A DNA stretch of 64,000 nt from Nocardioides sp. SLBN-35 (GTDB lineage: Bacteria > Actinomycetota > Actinomycetes > Propionibacteriales > Nocardioidaceae): assembly GCF_006715725.1 (NCBI RefSeq), contig NZ_VFNU01000001.1, forward strand, positions 868,001 through 932,000. Direction: 5' to 3'. Below, piece after piece: positions 1-10,636 of this stretch. Position 1 is the first letter of the stretch. Every line of letters starts with the position of its first letter. The notes under the pieces were generated by a model. The model was not told where the DNA came from, did no database searches, and was given only the letters and a program-made list of their open reading frames with translations. The translations under genes and the position numbers were made by a program.

Positions 1-406
1 GGCGTCGTACCAGCGGCGTGGCCCGCAGGCCGTCCCCGGAGGTCGAGGAGGGCGCGCTAGCGCCCGTCACGAGACCCGGTGAGGTGGTGCTGGGACCGTC
101 GGCGGAGGTTCCGGGGTCTCGTGACGGTTGCTGCGCAACCTCCTCGACCTCCGGAGCGGCAGGCGCGGCCTCCGCGACAGCCGTCTCCGCGACCGCGATC
201 ACGGTGCCCTGGCTGACCGTGTCGCCCACCTTCACCGAGACCGACACGATGGTGCCGTCGACGGGGGAGGGCACCTCCATGGTGGCCTTGTCGGTCTCCA
301 GGGTGATGAGCGGGTCCTCGGCGCGCACGACGGCGCCGGGAGCGACGAGCACCTCGATGACGGGTACGTCGGAGAAGTCGCCGATGTCCGGAACCTGAAT
401 GTCCAT
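1..406 (-). CDS. aceF: 2-oxo acid dehydrogenase E2 component, lipoyl domain (partial)
   Basis: Acyltransferase (E2) subunit of the pyruvate dehydrogenase complex. The 135 codons in the window hold one lipoyl domain and part of the flexible linker; the E3-binding and catalytic domains lie beyond the window edge. The lipoylation site is clear: ETDKATMEVPS, acceptor Lys40. The ATG follows the aceE stop by 11 bp, so E1 and E2 are probably co-transcribed. The linker is Ala/Pro/Ser/Thr rich as usual. However, about residues 85-124 are encoded by a palindromic interspersed repeat read in frame, giving the peptide EEVAQQPSRD. The same E2 may also serve other 2-oxo acid dehydrogenases; linkage to aceE favours PDH. 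Confidence 0.9.
   Translation of the reverse strand, partial: MDIQVPDIGDFSDVPVIEVLVAPGAVVRAEDPLITLETDKATMEVPSPVDGTIVSVSVKVGDTVSQGTVIAVAETAVAEAAPAAPEVEEVAQQPSRDPGTSADGPSTTSPGLVTGASAPSSTSGDGLRATPLVRR
37..153. repeat. palindromic interspersed repeat, copy 1 (inside E2 linker)
   Basis: Perfect 15-bp terminal inverted repeats (CGGAGGTCGAGGAGG at 37-51, its complement at 139-153). A second nested pair is CCGTCACGAGACCC at 64-77 with GGGTCTCGTGACGG at 114-127. The centre (about 82-112) resembles the centre of the copy at 26 kb (GGTGNTGCNGGGAC then GTTCCGG). The element lies wholly inside the E2 coding sequence and keeps the frame open. Confidence 0.8.
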
Positions 407-417
407 GCTTGCTGTCC

Positions 418-3063
<2,646 letters not shown>

Positions 3064-3147
3064 CGGAGGTCCTCGGGTCGGTGGTGATGGCCGTCACCAT
3101 CCTCCGATCCCGGCTGGAATGCGTCCAATGCCTAGTTCTCGGTTGAT

Positions 3148-4044
3148 CTATGCATCAGCAACATGGATCTTCCGGCTCGTCCGAAGCACGTGCTCGCGGA
3201 AGTGCGCCGACGCCGGCGGCAGGCTGCGGTCGCGGACCCAGGCCAGCCCGATCTCGCGCGAGGCGCGCACGTCCTTGACCCGGATCGAGGGTGCGGCCGG
3301 GGACGCGCCACCGCGCGGCTCGGGCAGCAGCGCGACACCGAGGCCCGCCGAGACCAGGCCGCGCAGGGTCTCGACCTCCTCGCCCTCGAACCCGATCCGC
3401 GGTGCGAAGCCGACCTCGGCGCACAGGTCCTCGGTGACCGTGCGCAGGCTGAAGCCGGGCTTGAGCACGATGAACTGCTCGTCCCGGACGTCCTCGAGGC
3501 GAGCCGTACGGCGACGGGCGAGCCAGTGGTCGGGTGGTACGACGAGCCGCAGCGGCTCGAGGAACAGCCGCCGGCTCTCCAGCTGGGGCAGGTCCGGCCG
3601 GTCGCCGGTGATGGCGAGGTCGACCGCGCCGCCGAGCAGGTCGTCGATCAGCCCCTCGTCGCCGTGCTGGCGCAGGTCGAAGCGCACCTGGGGCCGCTTG
3701 GCGCGGAACTCGCGGATCAGCTCGGGCACCAGCCAGGTGCCGAGCGTGTGCAGGAAGGCGACGGGCACGAAGCCCCCGTCCGGCGCGGTGATGTCCTGCA
3801 CCGAGCGCACCCCGCGCTCGTAGGACTCGATCGTCTCCCGCGCATGGAGGGCCAGCTCTCGGCCGGCCGGCGTCAGCACCAGGCCGCGCCCGACCCGCTG
3901 GAACAGCGGCGTGCCCACCTCGCGCTCGAGCCGGGCCAGTGCGCGGGACACGGCGGGCTGGGTGCGGTGCACCTGCTCGGCCGTCTCGGTCACGGTACTG
4001 CCGTCGGCCACGGCAAGGAATGCGCGGATGGTGTCCAGCTCCAT
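3148..4044 (-). CDS. LysR-family transcriptional regulator
   Basis: 298 residues, the usual LTTR length. The N-terminal winged HTH (MELDTIRAFLAVADGSTVTE, then QPAVSRALARLEREVGTPLF) is followed by a periplasmic-binding-protein-like effector domain from about residue 90. The effector is unknown. It reads toward aceE, 84 bp upstream and on the same strand, so it may be co-transcribed with or regulate the PDH operon; this is inference from position. An inverted repeat sits directly before its start codon and could be an autoregulatory site. Confidence 0.93.
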   Translation of the reverse strand: MELDTIRAFLAVADGSTVTETAEQVHRTQPAVSRALARLEREVGTPLFQRVGRGLVLTPAGRELALHARETIESYERGVRSVQDITAPDGGFVPVAFLHTLGTWLVPELIREFRAKRPQVRFDLRQHGDEGLIDDLLGGAVDLAITGDRPDLPQLESRRLFLEPLRLVVPPDHWLARRRTARLEDVRDEQFIVLKPGFSLRTVTEDLCAEVGFAPRIGFEGEEVETLRGLVSAGLGVALLPEPRGGASPAAPSIRVKDVRASREIGLAWVRDRSLPPASAHFREHVLRTSRKIHVADA

Positions 4045-4071
4045 GAACCCATGTTCTCAGCGCATGGGTTC
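4045..4071. promoter_or_regulatory. inverted repeat before the LysR start (possible autoregulatory site)
   Basis: GAACCCATG (4045-4053) and CATGGGTTC (4063-4071) form perfect 9-bp arms around a 9-nt spacer, directly adjoining the LysR start codon. The placement suits autorepression, or a leader hairpin over the translation start. Confidence 0.45.
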
Positions 4072-4130
4072 TCCGGCCAGGTCCACGGTGTCGGGTTCTC
4101 CGGCGCCCCCTACGTTCTGGTCGCGTGCCG

Positions 4131-4155
4131 TGCGAATTCGCAGCCAATTCGTATG
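4131..4155. promoter_or_regulatory. palindrome in the LysR upstream region
   Basis: TGCGAATTCGCA (4131-4142) is a perfect 12-bp palindrome, followed by a second AATTCG half (4146-4151). It is an AT-containing island in GC-rich DNA between the lipoate-ligase-like gene and the LysR gene. It could be a promoter or operator; no regulator can be named. Confidence 0.3.
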
Positions 4156-4181
4156 GGGCGCCGAGAGAACCCGGCCCGACC

Positions 4182-4838
4182 TCAGGTGAGCTCGTTCAGG
4201 ATCGCGGCGCGCAGCTCGGCCAGGCGGTCGCCCACCCCGGTGGCCCGGTCGACCAGGTCCGCGCCGGCGGCCGCCCGGTCGGGAGTCGTCAGGTCGAGCA
4301 GGTCGAGGACGTCGTACGGGTCCCAGCGGTCGTAGGCGATGCACTGGAACCGCGCTCCGGCCTTGGTGCGGCGCTGGGAGATGCCGACCAGCTTGCGGCC
4401 GCCGACGAGCACCTCGCCCGGGCCGAGCGCCGCGAAGCAGACCAGCCGACCCCACGGCGTCTGCTCGAGCCCGCCGCGGTACAGCTCGGAGTCGATCCCC
4501 AGGCGCGCCAGCGCCCGCTGCCACGCCTCGCCGAGCCAGTACACCGACTCCCGCACGTCGTCGCTCCACCGCTCGTCGTGGCGCGGCACCACGACGTCGA
4601 TCCAGACCGACCGCGCAGGGTCGACGTGGACCGCGCCGCCGCCGCTGCGTCGTCGTACGACGTCGATGTGAGCGGCGGCCGTCGCCTCCGCCGAGGCGGT
4701 CGTGTGGTCCTGGGCGCTGCCGAGGACCAGTGCCGGGGCGGAGGGCTCGAAGGACCACACCTCCGCCTCGGCGAGGTCGTCCGGGATCACCCGGGCGTGG
4801 AAGTCCGCGATCGAGCCGGTGACGTGGCGCAGCTGCAC
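4182..4838 (-). CDS. lipoate--protein ligase / lipoyltransferase family protein
   Basis: 218 residues of the biotin/lipoate A/B protein ligase fold. Visible signatures are RRRSGGGAVHVDP (residues about 61-73, the RRxxGGGxV motif) and GGRKLVGISQRR (about 146-157), whose Lys contacts the lipoyl-adenylate in LplA/LipM-type enzymes. It probably attaches or transfers lipoyl groups; nearby PDH E2 (Lys40) is the obvious client. It lacks the separate C-terminal domain of full LplA, so it may be an amidotransferase or a split ligase. It is transcribed on the same strand as aceE with the LysR gene between. Confidence 0.82.
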   Translation of the reverse strand: MQLRHVTGSIADFHARVIPDDLAEAEVWSFEPSAPALVLGSAQDHTTASAEATAAAHIDVVRRRSGGGAVHVDPARSVWIDVVVPRHDERWSDDVRESVYWLGEAWQRALARLGIDSELYRGGLEQTPWGRLVCFAALGPGEVLVGGRKLVGISQRRTKAGARFQCIAYDRWDPYDVLDLLDLTTPDRAAAGADLVDRATGVGDRLAELRAAILNELT

Positions 4839-4885
4839 GCCTGGATTCTGCCGCAGAGGCTGGCAGGCTCCGTCCCGGGTAGCGC

Positions 4886-6466
4886 ATGCCCATGAAGGCC
4901 AGCGGATGGGCGATCCCGGCCGCGGTGGTCGCCGGGGTGGCTGGGGTGGCGGCTCGTGACCTCAGGCAGCGCAAGCACGCGCTGCTGCGCAACTTCCCGG
5001 TCCTCGGCCACGCGCGCTACCTGCTGGAGGCGATCGGTCCTGAGCTGCGGCAGTACGTCGTCGCGGGCAACGACGAGGAGCGACCGTTCTCCCGCGACCA
5101 ACGGCGCTGGATCTACGCCTCGTCGAAGCTGGAGAACAACTACTTCGGCTTCGGCACCGACAACGACGTCGAGCACACCGAGGGCTACACGATCATCAAG
5201 CACCGCACCTTCGGCGACACCGCGCCGCCCTCCCACACCCACGCGGGAGAGGAGACACCGCTGCCGTCGGCGAAGGTGCTCGGCGCGGCCCGCGGGCGTC
5301 CGGCCGCCTTCCGGCCGGAGTCGCTGGTCAACATCTCGGCGATGAGCTTCGGCTCGCTGTCGCACACCGCCATCGAGGCCCTCAACCGCGGCGCGGCCCT
5401 GGCCGGATGTCTGCACAACACCGGGGAGGGCGGGCTGTCGCCGTACCACCGCAACGGCGGTGAGCTCGTGCTGCAGATCGGCACCGGCTACTTCGGCTGT
5501 CGCGACAGCCGCGGCCGTTTCGACCTGCAGCGGCTCAAGGACGTCGTGGCCGGTGCGCCCGTACGGGCGATCGAGGTCAAGCTCAGCCAGGGAGCGAAGC
5601 CCGGACTCGGCGGCCTCCTGCCCGGGGCGAAGGTGACGGCGGAGATCGCGGAGATCCGCGGGATCGAACAGGGCAAGGACTGCGTGAGCCCCTCGCGGCA
5701 CGCCGAGTTCTCCGACGTCGACAGCCTGCTGGACTGGATCGAGCTGATCGCCGCCGAGACGGGGCTCCCGGTCGGCATCAAGGCAGCGGTCGGAGTGATG
5801 GACTTCTGGGAGGACCTCGTCGCCCAGATGGGCAGCACCGGCAGGGGAGTCGACTTCGTGACCGTCGACGGCGGAGAGGGCGGCACCGGCGCCGCGCCGA
5901 TGATCTTCAGCGACTCGGTGTCGCTGCCGTTCCGCTTCGGCTTCCCGCGGGTGTACGCCGCGTTCGCGCGTGCCGGTCTCGCCGACGACGTGACCTTCGT
6001 CGGGTCGGGCAAGCTGGGCCTTCCCGACAACGCCGTCGTCGCTCTCGCGCTCGGGTGCGACATGGTCAACGTCGGGCGGGAGGCGATGCTGTCGATCGGC
6101 TGCATCCAGGCACAGAAGTGCCACACCGACACCTGTCCCACCGGGGTGGCGACGCAGAACCGTTGGCTGGCCCACGGCCTCGACCCCGCCCTCAAGTCGG
6201 TTCGGTACGCCAACTACGTGAAGACGCTGCGTCGCGACCTGCTGAAGGTCAGCGAGACGTGCGGGGTCGTGCACCCGGGCCTCATCGACGCCGGTGACAT
6301 CGAGATCCTGTTCGCGCAGCGCGAGACCCTCTCCTTGCGCGAGCTGGTCGGCTACGAGCCGGGCTGGGGTGGCGTCTCCGAGGGCGACCGGGCGGCGATC
6401 ACCGCGTTCATGGCCGGCGCGCCGAGCGGGGGCTCACGACCTGAGTCGCCCACCGCGACCGGCTGA
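4886..6466 (+). CDS. FMN-binding glutamate-synthase-family protein
   Basis: 526 residues. An N-terminal hydrophobic segment (about residues 6-20) precedes a GltB-like FMN TIM barrel containing NTGEGGLSPYH, GGEGGTGAAP and a Cys cluster, CIQAQKCHTDTCPTG (about 409-423), of the kind that holds the 3Fe-4S cluster in glutamate synthase. The glutaminase (GATase) domain of full GltB is absent. Stand-alone proteins of this family are widespread, but their substrates are mostly unproven, so I would not call it glutamate synthase outright. Its 3' end overlaps the convergent LacI gene by 33 bp. Confidence 0.88.
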   Translation: MPMKASGWAIPAAVVAGVAGVAARDLRQRKHALLRNFPVLGHARYLLEAIGPELRQYVVAGNDEERPFSRDQRRWIYASSKLENNYFGFGTDNDVEHTEGYTIIKHRTFGDTAPPSHTHAGEETPLPSAKVLGAARGRPAAFRPESLVNISAMSFGSLSHTAIEALNRGAALAGCLHNTGEGGLSPYHRNGGELVLQIGTGYFGCRDSRGRFDLQRLKDVVAGAPVRAIEVKLSQGAKPGLGGLLPGAKVTAEIAEIRGIEQGKDCVSPSRHAEFSDVDSLLDWIELIAAETGLPVGIKAAVGVMDFWEDLVAQMGSTGRGVDFVTVDGGEGGTGAAPMIFSDSVSLPFRFGFPRVYAAFARAGLADDVTFVGSGKLGLPDNAVVALALGCDMVNVGREAMLSIGCIQAQKCHTDTCPTGVATQNRWLAHGLDPALKSVRYANYVKTLRRDLLKVSETCGVVHPGLIDAGDIEILFAQRETLSLRELVGYEPGWGGVSEGDRAAITAFMAGAPSGGSRPESPTATG

Positions 6467-7444
6467 GGGCCGTCGCGTCGAGGACGCCCGGACCACCAGG
6501 TCGGTCGCGAGGTCGGCGCGGACCGTGGGAGGGGCGCCGGCCAGCGTCGCGGCCAGTGCGTCGACCGCGGCGGTGATCGTGTCGGCGGGGCGCAGGGAGA
6601 CGGTGCTGATGGGCGGCGACGTGGAGGCGTACGTCGGGTCCTCGCTCGCGGTGACGACGAGCACGTCGTCGGGCACCCGGAGCCCGAGGGCGTCGGCGGC
6701 GGCGAGGACGCCGCGTCCGCTGTCGTCGAGCAGCCCGTAGACCGCGTCGGCGCCCTCGCGGAGCAGGCGCTCGGCCTCGGCGCGACCGACCGGGTCGGTG
6801 CTGTCGAGCAGGGCGATCCGGGGCGTGCGCACCTGGGCGCGGTACGCCGCCACGCAGTCGCGCGTGTAGTGGTCGGAGGTGTTCTGCGCGAGCAGCGCGA
6901 TCCGCCGGGCGCCCTGCTCGCGCAGGTGGCCGAGCACCTTCGCCATGGTCGCGGCGTGGTCGTTGTCGACCCAGGAGTCGCGGGGGCCGAGCTGGTGGGG
7001 CTGGCCGTCGAAGGCGATCGGGATGCCGCGGGCACGCAGCACCTCGGCCGCGGGATCGCCCTCGGGGGAGTCGAGCAGGACCACGCCGTCGGCCGACACC
7101 GCGTGCCAGCCGTCGACGTCGAGGCTGGCGGGCAGCACGGTGAGGGCGTAGCCGTGGGCGTGCGCCGCGGACGTGGCGGCGGCGACCATCTGGGCGTAAT
7201 AGGCGACCTCGGCGAAGTTCCAGGTCTGCTCGCCGAAGGTGGTGACCGCCAGGGCCAGGACGCCGGTGCGGCCCGTGCGCAGGGTGCGGCCAGCGGCATT
7301 GGGCCGGTAGCCCATCGACGCGGCCACTTCGCGCACCCGGGTCCGGGTCGCGGCCGAGGCGCGGCCGGTGTCGTTGAGGGCGTTGGACACCGTCGCCACG
7401 GACACCCCGGCGGCGCGGGCGACGTCGAGGGCGGTCGGCCTCAT
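6434..7444 (-). CDS. LacI-family transcriptional repressor
   Basis: 336 residues. The N-terminal HTH (TALDVARAAGVSVATVSNALND) and hinge (MGYRPNAAGRTLRTGRTG) are typical of LacI/PurR, followed by a sugar-binding-type effector domain. It is divergent from the flavin amine oxidase and cupin genes. A near-perfect palindrome of LacI type lies in the shared 48-bp promoter gap, so it most likely represses both directions. The ligand is unknown; the target suggests an amine or amino-acid derivative rather than a sugar. Confidence 0.94.
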   Translation of the reverse strand: MRPTALDVARAAGVSVATVSNALNDTGRASAATRTRVREVAASMGYRPNAAGRTLRTGRTGVLALAVTTFGEQTWNFAEVAYYAQMVAAATSAAHAHGYALTVLPASLDVDGWHAVSADGVVLLDSPEGDPAAEVLRARGIPIAFDGQPHQLGPRDSWVDNDHAATMAKVLGHLREQGARRIALLAQNTSDHYTRDCVAAYRAQVRTPRIALLDSTDPVGRAEAERLLREGADAVYGLLDDSGRGVLAAADALGLRVPDDVLVVTASEDPTYASTSPPISTVSLRPADTITAAVDALAATLAGAPPTVRADLATDLVVRASSTRRPSAGRGGRLRS

Positions 7445-7458
7445 CTGCGGAACCCCTT

Positions 7459-7478
7459 GTGGTTAATGGATTAATCAC
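7459..7478. promoter_or_regulatory. LacI-type operator between divergent genes
   Basis: The core TTAATGGATTAA is flanked by GTG and CAC, giving a 20-bp near-palindrome. It is strongly AT-rich for this genome. It sits 14 bp from both the LacI start and the oxidase start. The size and even spacing are as expected for LacI/PurR dimers. Confidence 0.75.
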
Positions 7479-7492
7479 TCACGGTACTGCCC

Positions 7493-8920
7493 ATGCCCGT
7501 CCGTTCCTCCCGCCCCGGGACCGTCTTCTCGCGCACCGCCGTCGACGCCGCCGCCGTCGACCACGCGCTCGCCGGCGTGCGCGACGCCTGCTTCTGGATC
7601 GAGGACCTGCCCGGCCGAGCCGACCATCCGCAGCTGAGGAGCGCGATCGACACCGACCTGCTGGTGGTCGGCGGCGGCTACACCGGCCTCTGGACGGCCG
7701 TGGTCGCCAAGCAGCGCGAGCCCGGCCGTCGGGTCGTGCTCCTCGAGGCCGCCCGGATCGGCTGGGCGGCGTCGGGCCGCAACGGCGGCTTCTGTGCCGC
7801 GAGCATCACCCACGGCGAGGAGAACGGCCGGTCCCGCTGGCCCGGTCAGTACGACGAGCTGGAGCGGCTCGGGATCGCCAACCTGGACGCCATCGAGGCC
7901 ACCGTCGGCGAGTACGCCATGGACTGCGACTACGAGCGCACCGGCGAGCTGGACGTGGCGATCGAGCCGCACCAGGTCGAGGACCTGCGGGCCAGCGGTG
8001 CGGAGGTCATCGAGGCGGACGCGCTGCGCAGGCTGGTCGCCAGCCCGACGTACCTCGCCGGCGTGCTCGACCCCGACGTCGCGCTGGTCCACCCGGCCAA
8101 GCTGGCGCAGGAGCTGGCCCGCGTGGCCACCGACCTGGGGGTCGAGATCTTCGAGGGCACCCGCGCGACGGGCATCTCCGGCGACGGCCGGCAAGGGCCG
8201 GTCACGGTGACGACCACGACCGGCACCGTCCGCGCCCGTCGGGTCGCGCTGGCCACCAACGTCTTCCCGAGCCTGCTCGCGCGCTACCGCATGCACACCG
8301 TGCCGGTCTACGACTACGCCCTGATGACCGAGCCGCTGAGCGCCGAACAGCTCGCCTCGATCGGCTGGGAGGGCCGCCAGGGCGTCGGCGACCTGGCCAA
8401 CCAGTTCCACTACTACCGGCTCAGCCGCGACAACCGCATCCTGTGGGGCGGGTACGACGCGATCTACCACTACGGGCGCAAGGTCCGGCCGTCCTACGAG
8501 CACCGCCCGGAGACCTACCGCCGCCTCGCCGAGCACTTCCTGACCACCTTCCCGCAGCTGGAGGGCCTGCGCTTCGGCCACCGGTGGGCCGGCGCGATCG
8601 ACACCTCGACGCGGTTCTGCGCCTTCCACGGAAGGGCCATGAACGGCCGGGTCGCCCACACCGCCGGATTCACCGGCCTCGGGGTGGGGGCGTCCCGGTT
8701 CGCGGCCGAGGTGATGCTCGACCGCCTCGCCGGCCTCGACACCGAACGCACCCGCCTCGACATGGTGCGCCGGATGCCGATGCCCTTCCCGCCGGAGCCG
8801 GTCGCCTCGATCGGCATCCAGACCACGCGCTGGGCGCTCGACCGGGCCGATCACCGCGGCGGCCGCCGCAACGCCTGGCTGCGTACCCTCGACGCCCTCG
8901 GACTGGGGTTCGACTCGTGA
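7493..8920 (+). CDS. FAD-dependent amine/amino-acid oxidoreductase (DAO family)
   Basis: 475 residues. The dinucleotide-binding motif is VVGGGYTGLWTA (about 55-66), followed by the ASGRNGGFC signature seen in gamma-glutamylputrescine oxidase-like DAO proteins. The C-terminal HRWAGAIDTSTRFCAFHG region fits the FAD/substrate domain. It likely oxidises a secondary or primary amine to imine with H2O2 release; the substrate is not assignable. The stop overlaps the GTG of the cupin gene (GTGA), so the two are translationally coupled. Control is probably by the divergent LacI repressor. Confidence 0.9.
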   Translation: MPVRSSRPGTVFSRTAVDAAAVDHALAGVRDACFWIEDLPGRADHPQLRSAIDTDLLVVGGGYTGLWTAVVAKQREPGRRVVLLEAARIGWAASGRNGGFCAASITHGEENGRSRWPGQYDELERLGIANLDAIEATVGEYAMDCDYERTGELDVAIEPHQVEDLRASGAEVIEADALRRLVASPTYLAGVLDPDVALVHPAKLAQELARVATDLGVEIFEGTRATGISGDGRQGPVTVTTTTGTVRARRVALATNVFPSLLARYRMHTVPVYDYALMTEPLSAEQLASIGWEGRQGVGDLANQFHYYRLSRDNRILWGGYDAIYHYGRKVRPSYEHRPETYRRLAEHFLTTFPQLEGLRFGHRWAGAIDTSTRFCAFHGRAMNGRVAHTAGFTGLGVGASRFAAEVMLDRLAGLDTERTRLDMVRRMPMPFPPEPVASIGIQTTRWALDRADHRGGRRNAWLRTLDALGLGFDS

Positions 8921-9258
8921 CCGTCCCCGACCTCCCCATCGCCCGCCTCGTCGACGCGACCGCGCTCGCCGTCGAGCACGAGCCCGCCGACGGCGTCGTG
9001 TCCGGTACGCCGAGCGTCGGGGTCGTCGAGCTCGGCACCTTCAAGGAGGTCGAGCTGGGGATCTGGGAGATCACGCCCGGTGTGGTCCGCGACGTCGAGG
9101 CCGACGAGTTGTTCGTCGTACTCGAGGGCGAGGGCACGGTGCGCTTCGAGGACGGCAGCGAGGTGGAGCTGGTGCCCGGGGCCATCGTGCGGCTGCACGA
9201 GGGGGAGCGGACCGAGTGGACGATCCGCACCCGGCTGCGGAAGGTCTACCTCGCGTAG
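8917..9258 (+). CDS. small cupin-domain protein
   Basis: 113 residues, GTG start overlapping the stop of the oxidase gene. A single cupin barrel is visible (ADELFVVLEGEGTVRFEDGS, then LVPGAIVRLHEGERTEWTIR), of the DUF861/ureidoglycine-aminohydrolase-like type. The metal-ligand His pair of motif 1 is largely missing (EADEL rather than HxH), so it may bind a ligand rather than catalyse. Coupling to the amine oxidase suggests a role in the same catabolic step. Confidence 0.82.
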   Translation: MTVPDLPIARLVDATALAVEHEPADGVVSGTPSVGVVELGTFKEVELGIWEITPGVVRDVEADELFVVLEGEGTVRFEDGSEVELVPGAIVRLHEGERTEWTIRTRLRKVYLA

Positions 9259-9267
9259 GAGTCAGGC

Positions 9268-10578
9268 TCAGGCCGGCACCGCCACCGCACTCCGAACGGC
9301 GTCCGCGAGCTCGTCGCGCGTGACCCCTCCGGGGACCCGCGGCTGCCAGCCTTCGCGCAGCTGCGCGCGGACCTGCTCGCGCACCGGCTCGAGGACGGTC
9401 GGCAATGCGAACATCCCGAAGTAAGGACCGATCACCGGCATCCAGTCCGGGTGGTCGTGCGCCGCGTCGGCGATGACGTCCCAGCCGACGGGGCCGTCGG
9501 CGGCGACGGGCTCATGGCGCCAGCGGGCATGCATGGTCGCGTCGACGGCGCAGTGGTCGTCGTACCAGGGCAGCAGCTCGGCCTCCGCCCACGCGTCCAT
9601 CGCGCCGGCCCACTCGGTGTCCGGGAGGCTGCCGACGACGTCGGCGAGCCTTCCGGCCGCCGCCATGCCGAGGCTGAGGCCGCGCGCGGCCATCGGGTTG
9701 GTGACGAGCAGGGCGTCGCCGATGGCGAGCAGGCCGGTCGCGGACGACGGCTGGCGGTGGAAGCGGTTGACCAGGCCGGCGCCGGCGCGCACCGGCCCGA
9801 TCGGCTCGGCGCGGTCGGGAGCGGTCCACGTCGCGATGCCGGGGAGCATCGCCGAGGCGACGTCATGGGCCGCCTCCTCCCGCAGCAGGGCGAGCTCGTG
9901 GTCCTCGGCGCGACGGACGACGAGTGTCTGGAAGGTGCCGGCGTCCTGGACGAAGACCATCTCCATGAAGCCGTCGTGGGGGATCGCGAGGCCCGGGCCG
10001 GGCTCGACCGGGCCCGGCCCGGCCCCGGGCAGCAGCCGGTACTCGCGGGCGACGTACGCGAACGGTGCCGCCGTCTCCTGTGCCTGCGGGCGCAGGTGCT
10101 GGCCGAGGTGGCCGGCCTTGCCGCCCGCGTCGACGACGAGGTCGGAGCGCACCAGCTCGCCGTCGACGACGACGCCCGTGACCCGGTCGCCCGCGCGCAC
10201 CAGGGCATCGACGTGGCCGGTCCGCCGCATGATCCCGGGCTCGCGGTCCGCGCACGACCACAGCACCCGCTCCATCGTCGACCGGCGCAGGTGCAGGCCG
10301 GCGGTGAACGGCGGTGCCCCGTGCGGCACCGCGCCGTACGCCGCCCCGGCGTCGAGCAGCGCCTGGTGCACGTCGGGCAGACGCGACTCGAGGAACAGCC
10401 GGCCGGGCCCACGCAGGCCCTGCGGCAGGCGGAACTGCATGACGCCGACCCGGTCCCAGGTCCCGTCCGCGCGCGGCCCGGGGTCGCGGTCGACCAGCGT
10501 CACCTGATGACCGGCTCGGGCCAGCAGCAGCGCTGCCGTCGTTCCCGACGGGCCGGCGCCCACGATCGTCATCTTCAT
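9268..10578 (-). CDS. FAD-dependent monooxygenase-like protein
   Basis: 436 residues from the ATG preceded by GGGGGT; protein begins MKMTIVGAGPSGTTAALLLARAG, with the GxGxxG at the extreme N-terminus supporting this start over one 25 codons upstream. The fold is p-hydroxybenzoate-hydroxylase/styrene-monooxygenase-like, with a late AIGDALLVTNPMAARGLSLGM motif (GD...P) that binds FAD ribityl. The substrate is unknown. It is divergent from a TetR gene across a 58-bp gap with an inverted repeat, the standard arrangement for a TetR-controlled oxidoreductase. Confidence 0.85.
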   Translation of the reverse strand: MKMTIVGAGPSGTTAALLLARAGHQVTLVDRDPGPRADGTWDRVGVMQFRLPQGLRGPGRLFLESRLPDVHQALLDAGAAYGAVPHGAPPFTAGLHLRRSTMERVLWSCADREPGIMRRTGHVDALVRAGDRVTGVVVDGELVRSDLVVDAGGKAGHLGQHLRPQAQETAAPFAYVAREYRLLPGAGPGPVEPGPGLAIPHDGFMEMVFVQDAGTFQTLVVRRAEDHELALLREEAAHDVASAMLPGIATWTAPDRAEPIGPVRAGAGLVNRFHRQPSSATGLLAIGDALLVTNPMAARGLSLGMAAAGRLADVVGSLPDTEWAGAMDAWAEAELLPWYDDHCAVDATMHARWRHEPVAADGPVGWDVIADAAHDHPDWMPVIGPYFGMFALPTVLEPVREQVRAQLREGWQPRVPGGVTRDELADAVRSAVAVPA

Positions 10579-10615
10579 GGCTACCCCCTGTATTGTGGTG
10601 ACCCGAGACGTATTC

Positions 10616-10632
10616 GTTACATCGAGAGTAAC
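10616..10632. promoter_or_regulatory. candidate TetR operator
   Basis: GTTAC-N7-GTAAC inverted repeat in the short gap between the divergent monooxygenase and TetR genes, 5 bp before the TetR start. The placement suits autorepression plus control of the monooxygenase. Confidence 0.45.
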
Positions 10633-10636
10633 TCCA

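Noticed and set aside
7459..8916. Upstream extension of the cupin reading frame across the amine oxidase gene.
   Set aside because: Only the last 113 codons encode a real protein; the rest is a shifted frame of the oxidase.
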